NCBI GenBank assembly: GCA_022820625.1
Contig: JAJEFE010000160.1
Location: forward strand, 1 to 34,856
Reading direction: 5' to 3'
DNA from: Gammaproteobacteria bacterium
Lineage (GTDB): Bacteria > Pseudomonadota > Gammaproteobacteria > Steroidobacterales > Rariloculaceae
DNA length: 34,856 bases
Both the position numbers and the translations under genes were made by a program. Shown in pieces: positions 18,795-25,731 of this stretch. The notes beneath the pieces are model-generated. The model had not been told where the DNA came from. It did not search any database and worked only from the letters and a program-made list of their open reading frames with translations. Position 1 is the stretch's first letter, and each line of letters starts with the position of its first letter.

Positions 18795-20131
18795 AGAGCA
18801 TCGTCTGGCGTACTTTGTTGTCTTTCTGGGGCGCAACCGTCGTCATCCTCGCCGTCGTGGTCTTTTCGAATGCACGCATCGGCCAGCAATGGAATGAAGA
18901 ACTCTATTCGGTCACGGCATTCGACATCATCGGTGCGGGGAGAGCGGTTTTTCGCGCGGACGGGATCGAAGGGCTCGCCGAATGGTTGAACGATGACGAC
19001 AATTTCCCCCCGGGCATGACGCTTTATGTGCTCGAGAACGATAGCGTGGACATTCTCGGGCGCGAGTTTCCCTGGTTCCTGTGGCCGGCCCAGCAAGCGA
19101 TGGGAGGGGCCCAGCGCGCCCCACCAGCCGATCGGCGAGCACACAGACAAGGAGTCACGGGACCGGATGGAACCCGGTACACGTTTATTGTCGGACCGAC
19201 ACCGCAGCCTCCCCTGGGTGCTTTCGGGCTCCCCAGCGTCCAGTGGCTGGTGCTGCTGACGGCCGTGCTCGCGACGGCGGTGGCCTGTCTGGCGCTCACG
19301 CGACCTCTTCGCCGAAGGTTGCTGCGCCTTCAGTCGGCGGCAATCTCACTGGCCAGGGGAGACCTCGGCGCCCGGGCCAATCTCCGGACGAACGACGAGA
19401 TCGGGGCCGTCGCCCACCAGTTCGACCGGATGGCGGGACGCATCGAGAAGATGATCCGGAACCAGCAGGAGCTCTTCCGAAACGTGTCTCACGAAATTCG
19501 TTCACCGCTCGCCAGGATCCAGGTCGCGCTCGCACTGGCGGAGGAGGAACGGGGAGACGTGCGGGACGAGAATCTCGAAAGAATCCGGCGCGAAACGGAG
19601 GGTCTCGAGGGCATGATTCAGCAGATCCTCGACCTCGCCAAACTTGAGAATCAGGGCGAGGATCAGGCGCTGGAGGATGTGGACTTGGTCGAGGTGGTCA
19701 GTCTCGTCGTCGATGACGTACGGTTCGAGGGTCGATCGCAGGACAAGTCCGTTCGCTGGGACCCGCCTGAAGGGCTCTTCCGGGTCCGTGGGCTGGCCGA
19801 AGTATTGAGAAGCGCCGTCGAGAATGTGCTACGCAATGCGATCTCGCACACGCCGGAACATACTCGCGTCGACGTCGCGCTGGAGAACTCGGAGGGAACG
19901 GCGAAACTGCACATCCGCGATCATGGCGAAGGCGTACCGGGCGAACAGATCGACCGGATCTTCGAACCCTTCTACCGTTGCGGCGATCGCAGGGGCGGCG
20001 CCGGCATCGGTCTGGCCATAACGCAGTCCGCCGCCGCTCTCATGAATGGAACGGTTGAAGCCAACTGTGCGCCCGAGGGCGGTCTGCTCGTGACCCTGAA
20101 ACTGCCTCTTGTCCAAAGCCCGTCACGCTAA
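18791..20131 (+). CDS. Sensor histidine kinase, CpxA/RstB-like
   Basis: This is a 446-residue inner-membrane sensor kinase. It has a first membrane helix at about residues 10-26, a periplasmic sensor region of about 120 residues with no recognised fold, a second helix at about 150-170, a HAMP domain, the H-box FRNVSHEIRSPLARIQ with His234, the N-box around Asn345-Asn349, and G boxes DHGEGVP and GAGIGLAIT. All catalytic residues appear intact. The start overlaps the regulator stop, so the pair is coupled. The periplasmic location of the sensor suits detection of an envelope or substrate signal. Confidence 0.92.
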   Translation: MKSIVWRTLLSFWGATVVILAVVVFSNARIGQQWNEELYSVTAFDIIGAGRAVFRADGIEGLAEWLNDDDNFPPGMTLYVLENDSVDILGREFPWFLWPAQQAMGGAQRAPPADRRAHRQGVTGPDGTRYTFIVGPTPQPPLGAFGLPSVQWLVLLTAVLATAVACLALTRPLRRRLLRLQSAAISLARGDLGARANLRTNDEIGAVAHQFDRMAGRIEKMIRNQQELFRNVSHEIRSPLARIQVALALAEEERGDVRDENLERIRRETEGLEGMIQQILDLAKLENQGEDQALEDVDLVEVVSLVVDDVRFEGRSQDKSVRWDPPEGLFRVRGLAEVLRSAVENVLRNAISHTPEHTRVDVALENSEGTAKLHIRDHGEGVPGEQIDRIFEPFYRCGDRRGGAGIGLAITQSAAALMNGTVEANCAPEGGLLVTLKLPLVQSPSR

Positions 20132-20308
20132 CGGGCGCCTGGCAGCAGCCGCAAGTGCCGATTGTCCGTCTCCCAATGGCCATACATGTTCACAAACTCC
20201 GGTATCGCCGCTCGACAGGTTACGAAAACCTGTCCGCTTTCCGTCGGTCTTTGTGTGCTTTGCGAAGAACTGTCACAAGCCTTTAATCGTCCCCGCTACA
20301 GACGTATT

Positions 20309-20330
20309 CTTGAGTGACTTGAGACACTTG
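20309..20330 (+). promoter_or_regulatory. TTGA repeat upstream of the exported-protein operon
   Basis: CTTGAG occurs twice at a nine-base period, followed in phase by CTTG, about 30 to 50 bases before the first DUF6152 start. The same spacing TTGA-N5-TTGA lies before the response regulator. This could be the operator of that regulator; two sites are too few to be sure. Confidence 0.3.
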
Positions 20331-20358
20331 CCTGCGGCAAGAGCATTGGAGAATGGCA

Positions 20359-20787
20359 ATGAATCGTCCGACACAAGTTCTGGTTGCATCCGTTGCAGCA
20401 GGCTTCCTTGGCGTGTCTCACGCGCATCACTCGTTTGCGATCTACGATATCGACAACAAGATCTCCCGAACCGGCGTGTTGACGCTGTTCGAGTTTTCGC
20501 AACCCCACATTCAACTCCTCCTTGACGCAACGCTCGAAGACGGTTCGAAGGAGACCTGGGAAATCGAGAGCATGGCGCCGAGGCGGTGGGACAGCTTCGA
20601 GCATCCGAGGGATGTGGCGGAGGTCGGTGAGACCGTGACGATACTCGGATGGCCGGCACGGGACGGCTCCGATACGATGGCGCTCAGCACGATCATTACG
20701 GAACGGGGGACCACGGTGATCCTGGAGGAAGTCCGTCAACGCCGGGCCCGGGAGAACATTCCCCCGGTGACGATCAGGCGTGAATAG
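20359..20787 (+). CDS. DUF6152 family exported protein (single domain)
   Basis: A 142-residue protein with a signal peptide (cleavage near SHA) and a mature part that starts HHSFAIYD, the double-His N-terminus typical of DUF6152. The rest is beta-rich with the family features: a strand with TGVLTLFEFSQPHIQLLL, a WEIES segment and a final VTILGWPARDG strand, close to an OB-fold-like pattern. The function of the family is unknown; the exposed His pair could bind metal, which is inference. GGAG lies seven bases before the ATG at 20359, so this start is preferred over the ATG at 20353. It overlaps the following sulfatase by eight bases and heads the operon. Confidence 0.85.
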   Translation: MNRPTQVLVASVAAGFLGVSHAHHSFAIYDIDNKISRTGVLTLFEFSQPHIQLLLDATLEDGSKETWEIESMAPRRWDSFEHPRDVAEVGETVTILGWPARDGSDTMALSTIITERGTTVILEEVRQRRARENIPPVTIRRE

Positions 20788-22165
20788 CTCCTCGCCAGTC
20801 ACGCGAATCGTCGTTGCCGCGATGCTGCTCACGGCGGCTCCGTGCATACTTGCTCAAGACCATCCGGCACCGAACATCATTCTCATATTTGCCGACGATC
20901 AGGGCTGGAACCACCTGTCCGTGCCGATGCACGACGAGATTCCGGGATCGGCGAGCGACTACTTCCGGACGCCCAACATAGAACGCATCGCCGCAGCCGG
21001 CATGCGGTTCCCCAACGCCTACGCTGCGGCGCCGATGTGCGGCCCGAGCCGTGTGGCACTGCACTACGGCAAGGGAACCGCTCAGGTCATGTACTCCGAG
21101 GCGGCCGAAGACGTGCGGGAGGCGTCAATGACGATCGGGGAGATGATGAAGGCTGCGGGCTACGCGACGGCGCATTTCGGCAAGTGGAGTCCCGGCGCGC
21201 CCGAATCCGGGTTGCAACACTACGACGGGAGCGATGGCAACGCGGGAAACGGCGACGGCAACGTGGACGACCCCGCCAATCCCAAGGACATCTTCGGCAT
21301 TACCGGGCGTGCCGTCGCGTTCATGGAAGCGAGCGTCGACGCCGGCCAACCGTTCTACATGCAGTTGTCACACTACGCTCCGCACGTCGGATTCCAGGCG
21401 CTTGAGGAATCCGTCGAGAGGTGGGAACGCATCGAGCCCGGCGAGATGCACAACGACCCCGTGTACGCGGCAATGACCGAAGACATGGATACGGGAATCG
21501 GGAGGGTGCTGGACAAGTTGCGGGAACTGGGCGTCGAAGACAACACGTATGTGATCTACACCTCCGATCACGGCCAGACCATCAACCGTTCCACCAATCA
21601 GCCCCTGAGGCTCGGCAAGGGCACGCTGTGGGAGGGCGGCATGCGCGTGCCGTTCATCGTCAGCGGCCCCGGCATCGAAGCCGGAACGATATCCGGCGCG
21701 CGGGTCGTGTCGCTGGACCTGTTCCCGACATTCGGCGAACTCGCCGGCGCCGCCGACGCGCTGCCCGACGATCTTGAAGGCGGGAGCCTCGTGCCGCTGC
21801 TTCACGGAGGGGGAGACCGCCAGGTTCGGCGTGCCCGCGACGAACTCGTATTTCACTTTGCGCAGCCGAGCGGGCAGCCGGAGTCACGGCCCTCCTCGAG
21901 CATTTACCTTGCGAATTACAAGCTGCTGAAATTCTACGACACGGGAGATCTTGAGCTGTATGACATCGCAGAGGACCTGCGGGAACAGCAGGACCTCGCC
22001 GGCCAGATGCCCGAGCGCGTGGAGGAGTTGCACCAGCGGCTGATAAGCTACCTGGACGCGGTCGGCGCAACGATTCCGGACCCGTCGACAATGACGCTCG
22101 GGACGGCGCCCGGAGCGGGAATGGGCATGGGCGCCGGTGCAATGGGAATGGGAGGCGAACAATGA
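20780..22165 (+). CDS. Sulfatase family protein with altered active site
   Basis: This 461-residue exported sulfatase-family protein has a signal peptide, the metal-binding ADDQGWN (Asp39-Asp40), the nucleophile motif C-G-P-S-R with Cys87 (the CxPSR form converted to formylglycine in active enzymes), SHYAPH and SDHGQ. Two positions deviate: the usual LTG after the signature is LHYG, and the usual GKWH is GKWS (Ser137), so a catalytic His is replaced. The C-terminus ends in a Gly/Met-rich run. The start is a GTG inside the end of the DUF6152 gene. It may hydrolyse a sulfate, phosphonate or related ester, or have lost activity. A formylglycine-generating enzyme is not in the window. Confidence 0.88.
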   Translation: MNSSSPVTRIVVAAMLLTAAPCILAQDHPAPNIILIFADDQGWNHLSVPMHDEIPGSASDYFRTPNIERIAAAGMRFPNAYAAAPMCGPSRVALHYGKGTAQVMYSEAAEDVREASMTIGEMMKAAGYATAHFGKWSPGAPESGLQHYDGSDGNAGNGDGNVDDPANPKDIFGITGRAVAFMEASVDAGQPFYMQLSHYAPHVGFQALEESVERWERIEPGEMHNDPVYAAMTEDMDTGIGRVLDKLRELGVEDNTYVIYTSDHGQTINRSTNQPLRLGKGTLWEGGMRVPFIVSGPGIEAGTISGARVVSLDLFPTFGELAGAADALPDDLEGGSLVPLLHGGGDRQVRRARDELVFHFAQPSGQPESRPSSSIYLANYKLLKFYDTGDLELYDIAEDLREQQDLAGQMPERVEELHQRLISYLDAVGATIPDPSTMTLGTAPGAGMGMGAGAMGMGGEQ

Positions 22166-23244
22166 TCAAGACACAATCAGCTAACAGCCCGTGGCGGAAG
22201 TCCCTCTGCGCAGCGACCCTGTCGGTTATCGCTGGCCTGGTGCTTCCAGCGGCCGCAGTCGGGCATCACGGCAGCAACTCCAACCCGGACCTTTACCTCG
22301 CGGAGAATCTCCTGGTGCTGGAAGGGGAGATTTCGCGAATCTTGTGGCGCAACCCGCATCCGAGGCTGATGCTGAGCGTGGTCGGCGACGACGGCGCGGA
22401 GGCGGACTGGGAACTGGAAATGTCCGGCAGCATCAACGGCCTGATCGCTAACGGACTGAACAGCGACTTCGTTCAAATCGGCGAACGTGTCAGGGCGGCG
22501 GGCGTCGTGTCGCGCCGCGATCCCACCTCGATCGGCTTGCTGCACCTGCTCCTGCCCAGCGGCGAGGAATACGTTAACGGCAACCGGGAGACCCTCTGGT
22601 CGGAGGAGCGCCTGCAGACCAGGCGCCGGCCCACCGATCCCGCCGCAGTCACGGCCGCCGAAGAATCGGCGGACGGCATCTTCAGGGTCTGGGGCCGGCG
22701 GACCAGCCCGCGACCCGTTCCGGAAGCGTACGCGGATCTTCTGACTGCGCACGGCCGCGAACTGGCGTCCCGGTTCCATGCTCCGAGAGACAACCCGGAG
22801 CTGGAGTGCCGCACGGGCATCCCGACGCACATGTTCGACCCGGTTCCGATGGAAATTACCGACGGCGGCGACCGCATCCATATTCATACCGAGGAGTACA
22901 ACGTGCGGCGCGTGGTCTACCTGACGGAAGACCGCCCGGAGCCTGTGCCAACAAACGTCGGGTATTCCACCGGCCGCTGGGAGGGTGACACGCTGGTTGT
23001 CGAGACCACGCATATCGACTGGCCGTACTTCGATCCCTACGGTACGCCGCAGTCGGACCGGATGAGCTACGTGGAGACGTTCCGGGTTGCCGACGATGAC
23101 AGCCGGCTCGACTACACGATCGTCGCCACGGACCCGGTCATGTTTACCGCTCCGGTTGAGCTCGAGCGCGCCTGGCGGTGGCAGCCCGGTCTCCAGATGG
23201 TCGAGAACTTCGACTGCGTCGCCGATTGGGGAGACTCGGACTGA
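22162..23244 (+). CDS. DUF6152 protein fused to a beta-rich tail domain
   Basis: A 360-residue exported protein. After the signal peptide the mature N-terminus reads GHHGSNSN and continues as a DUF6152 domain (ISRILWRNPHPRLML, VRAAGVVSRRD). The second half is a different beta-rich domain with GYSTGRWEGDTLVVET, ETFRVADDDSRLDYTIVATDPVMF and two well-placed Cys residues (LEC near its start and FDC near its end) that could form a disulfide. The ATG overlaps the sulfatase stop as ATGA, and GGGAGG in the end of the sulfatase serves as its ribosome binding site. Function unknown. A paralogue with the same architecture lies at 31423-32505 and a tail-only one at 24993-25691. Confidence 0.85.
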   Translation: MIKTQSANSPWRKSLCAATLSVIAGLVLPAAAVGHHGSNSNPDLYLAENLLVLEGEISRILWRNPHPRLMLSVVGDDGAEADWELEMSGSINGLIANGLNSDFVQIGERVRAAGVVSRRDPTSIGLLHLLLPSGEEYVNGNRETLWSEERLQTRRRPTDPAAVTAAEESADGIFRVWGRRTSPRPVPEAYADLLTAHGRELASRFHAPRDNPELECRTGIPTHMFDPVPMEITDGGDRIHIHTEEYNVRRVVYLTEDRPEPVPTNVGYSTGRWEGDTLVVETTHIDWPYFDPYGTPQSDRMSYVETFRVADDDSRLDYTIVATDPVMFTAPVELERAWRWQPGLQMVENFDCVADWGDSD

Positions 23245-23280
23245 ACGGCGATCATGCATCGCGCAACGGAGGACCTGGAC

Positions 23281-24735
23281 ATGTTGGGACGGCTTGCTCG
23301 AAACCGGCAGACAGCCGGCCCGATGTCGGGACTGTTTGATTCAAATTGGCTTGCGGCCGGTCTCGTCATCGCTCTGGGTTGGATCGGTACGGCGCACTCC
23401 GCGCCCAACATTCTGCTGATCATCGGCGACGACATGGGTGTCGAGACCGTAGCGTCCTACGGTGTTGGCGAGAACCCGCCGATGACCACCCATCTTGATG
23501 ATCTGGCCAGCAACGGCGTGCGCTTCACCAATTTCTGGGCGCAGCCCGTTTGCTCGCCGACCCGGGCGACGATCATTACCGGCCGCTATGGCTTCCGAAC
23601 GGGCATCGGCAGGCCTGTGACCAACCGCGGACCCCTGCCGGAGCCGCCGCAGATTCCCGACTGGGCGCTGCCGTACGTCAACACGGAGACCGGTGGCGGC
23701 ATGGGCATGGGCGCCGACGAACTGCAGAGCCTGCCACGTCACGGCCTTGGCGTTGACGAGTACACCCTCACCCACGCGTTCGATGCAAACGGGGACCTGG
23801 GCTACTCCACCGCGGCGATCGGCAAGTGGCACCTGGCGGATGCGGACAACGGCTGGCAGGAGCACCCCATCCGGATCGGTTTCGACTATTTCTCCGGGGG
23901 GCTCACCGGCGGGGTCGAGTCGTATTTCGCCTGGAACAAGGTGGTCGACGGCGAGGTGACGGGCGCGGTCGGGTACGCGCCCACCGAAAAGGTGGACGAC
24001 GCCATCTCCTGGATCGAGGCTCGCGGCGACAACCCGTGGTTCATGTGGTTCGGGTTCAATCTCCCCCACACTCCGCTGCATTCTCCGCCGGACGATACCC
24101 GCACGGGCACATCGGACGGTGAATACGCGGCGATGATCGAAACCATGGACGCACAGATCGGCCGATTGCTCGCGTCCATTGCGCCGGACGTGCTGGAAAA
24201 CACGTTCGTGATCTTCATGGGCGACAACGGCACGCCGAGCGGCAACGTGACGGCGCCCTTTCAGCCCGGACGCGCCAAGGGCGCCGTGTACCAGGGCGGC
24301 GTCAATGTGCCCTTCATCGTGTCCGGACCCGGCGTGCGGCGCGGTGCGGTCTCCGACGCCCTGGTCAACTCGACGGACCTGTTCGCGACCATCATGGAAA
24401 TGGCGGGAATCGATCCCGCCGAAACGATTCCCGCAGACGTGACTCACGATTCGGTCAGTTTCCTGGACACGCTGTCCGATCCCGCCGTTTCACCCAGAGA
24501 TTGGGTGTATGCGGACGAGTTCTTCGGGGGATTCGAGGGTGTGGAGACGGCCGACTACGCCATGCGCGACGAGCAGTACAAGCTGATGAGATTCGACGGC
24601 GTCGAGGAATTCTACGACCTCAAGGCCGATCCCTACGAGCGCCATGACCTGCTCGAGGGCGAATTGTCCGTGGAGCAACGCGCAGCGTACGCGGCACTGA
24701 AGGCTGAAGTGGAGACGCTACGCAGTAGCAGATAA
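23281..24735 (+). CDS. Sulfatase (arylsulfatase-type), exported
   Basis: A 484-residue sulfatase with a signal peptide ending near AHS, the metal motif IIGDDMG, the full signature C-S-P-T-R followed by ATIITGR (Cys91 as formylglycine precursor), AAIGKWHL with the usual Lys and His, LPHTPLH and FMGDNGTPSGN. The active site therefore looks complete, unlike the first sulfatase in this operon. The ATG at 23281 has GGAGG eight bases upstream; other in-frame starts at 23254 and 23323 lack this. A GGGMGMGAD segment (about 23691-23716) is inserted in a loop after the signature. It begins 36 bases after the preceding gene. The likely substrate is an organic sulfate ester, not identified. Confidence 0.93.
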   Translation: MLGRLARNRQTAGPMSGLFDSNWLAAGLVIALGWIGTAHSAPNILLIIGDDMGVETVASYGVGENPPMTTHLDDLASNGVRFTNFWAQPVCSPTRATIITGRYGFRTGIGRPVTNRGPLPEPPQIPDWALPYVNTETGGGMGMGADELQSLPRHGLGVDEYTLTHAFDANGDLGYSTAAIGKWHLADADNGWQEHPIRIGFDYFSGGLTGGVESYFAWNKVVDGEVTGAVGYAPTEKVDDAISWIEARGDNPWFMWFGFNLPHTPLHSPPDDTRTGTSDGEYAAMIETMDAQIGRLLASIAPDVLENTFVIFMGDNGTPSGNVTAPFQPGRAKGAVYQGGVNVPFIVSGPGVRRGAVSDALVNSTDLFATIMEMAGIDPAETIPADVTHDSVSFLDTLSDPAVSPRDWVYADEFFGGFEGVETADYAMRDEQYKLMRFDGVEEFYDLKADPYERHDLLEGELSVEQRAAYAALKAEVETLRSSR

Positions 24736-24847
24736 AGTCCCGGGAGGTGGGAGGAACGAGTGGCGGCTTCAAGGAACACACCGCACCCGGGCGCATAATC
24801 AAATGGCTGCTGCTCGCCGGCTGGCTCTTGAAGGGAGCATAAAATGA

Positions 24848-24961
24848 CACGATTCGATTGTTCTGCGGGATGTTCTCGACGGTGAACTCATGGCCGATCA
24901 GAGCGCTGCATTCGATCGCTTGAAGTCGCAGGTCGATGCGCTGCATGCTGGTGAGTTCTGA
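24848..24961 (+). pseudogene. C-terminal remnant of a lost sulfatase
   Basis: An open frame without a proper start reads VLRDVLDGELMADQSAAF and continues to a TGA at 24959-24961. Aligned by eye to the C-terminus of the adjacent sulfatase (DLLEGELSVEQRAAYAALK and on), 12 of 25 residues are identical and most others conservative (Asp/Glu, Tyr/Phe, Val/Leu). No sulfatase sequence precedes it; an in-frame TGA lies at 24845. The simplest reading is that a third sulfatase gene was deleted between the second sulfatase and the tail-only gene, leaving its end. An ATG inside (24890) could still start a 23-residue peptide, but there is no evidence for that. Confidence 0.6.
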
Positions 24962-24992
24962 CAATAGCCGACTGAACCGAATGGTGCTGAAC

Positions 24993-25691
24993 ATGGAAAA
25001 CATCAGACTGGCAGCCCGTCGCCTCATTGCGGCGCTCGCGATTGCTTCCCTGACCGCCGCGGCAAGCGCCCAGGAAGCCCCCGTCGACCTTTCGGGCGTG
25101 TGGTGGTCCGGTGCGCCGGTGCCGCTCCTTCCCGGTGAATTGCCGGAGGCTGCCGGAATGGGCATGGGAGGAATGGGAACCGGCACCGAACTCTCGCTGA
25201 CCGGGCACGGTGAGGCCCTGATGGCCGACTTCGACCCGGCCGACGATCCCGCGGTCCAGTGCATTCAGTCCGGGCTTGTTCGCACCATCACCAGCCCCTA
25301 TCCCATTGAGGTTCTCCAGTACGACGACAGAGTGACCATCGAATATGAGGAATGGGAGGTCTTCAGAACCGTTCACCTGAATGGCGGCGTGCCCGACGAC
25401 TATGAGCCCAACCCGCTCGGTTACTCGCTCGGACGCTATGAGGACGATGTGCTGATCGTCACCTCCGGCGGCGCCACCGAGGGCCTTGGGAGGATCGGCG
25501 ACTTTTTCTGGACCAGCGAGGAAGTGGGAACGGTCGAACGCTACTCGTTGACCGAACGCGGGCAGCTCAGGCTGGAGCTTGAAGTGACCGATCCCGTCAT
25601 GCTGGCCGAGCCCCTGGGGTTCCAGAAAATCTGGAATCCCTTCGACGATTACGAATTGCTCGACTTCGACTGCATTCTTCGGGAGCGATAG
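24993..25691 (+). CDS. Tail-domain-only exported protein
   Basis: A 232-residue protein with a signal peptide ending near ASA. After a segment with a Gly/Met cluster (AAGMGMGGMGTG, about 25151-25180) it consists of the beta-rich domain found as the second half of the DUF6152 fusions: VQC near its start, YEEWEVFRTVHL, GYSLGRYEDDVLIV, VERYSLTERGQLRLELEVTD and FDC near its end. The DUF6152 half is missing. The ATG at 24993 is chosen because it leads directly into the signal peptide; ATGs at 24981 and 24936 are alternatives and none has a strong ribosome binding site. No catalytic motif is evident; a binding or structural role is a guess. Confidence 0.8.
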   Translation: MENIRLAARRLIAALAIASLTAAASAQEAPVDLSGVWWSGAPVPLLPGELPEAAGMGMGGMGTGTELSLTGHGEALMADFDPADDPAVQCIQSGLVRTITSPYPIEVLQYDDRVTIEYEEWEVFRTVHLNGGVPDDYEPNPLGYSLGRYEDDVLIVTSGGATEGLGRIGDFFWTSEEVGTVERYSLTERGQLRLELEVTDPVMLAEPLGFQKIWNPFDDYELLDFDCILRER

Positions 25692-25731
25692 GGTGCAGCC
25701 CTTATCGAGAACTTCAGGAGGAGACTGCTCC

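Noticed and set aside
24792..24843. Short frames just after the second sulfatase, including one with a TM-like IIKWLLLAGWLLKGA
   Set aside because: The only start is a GTG without a spaced ribosome binding site; it is probably relic sequence of the lost sulfatase region.
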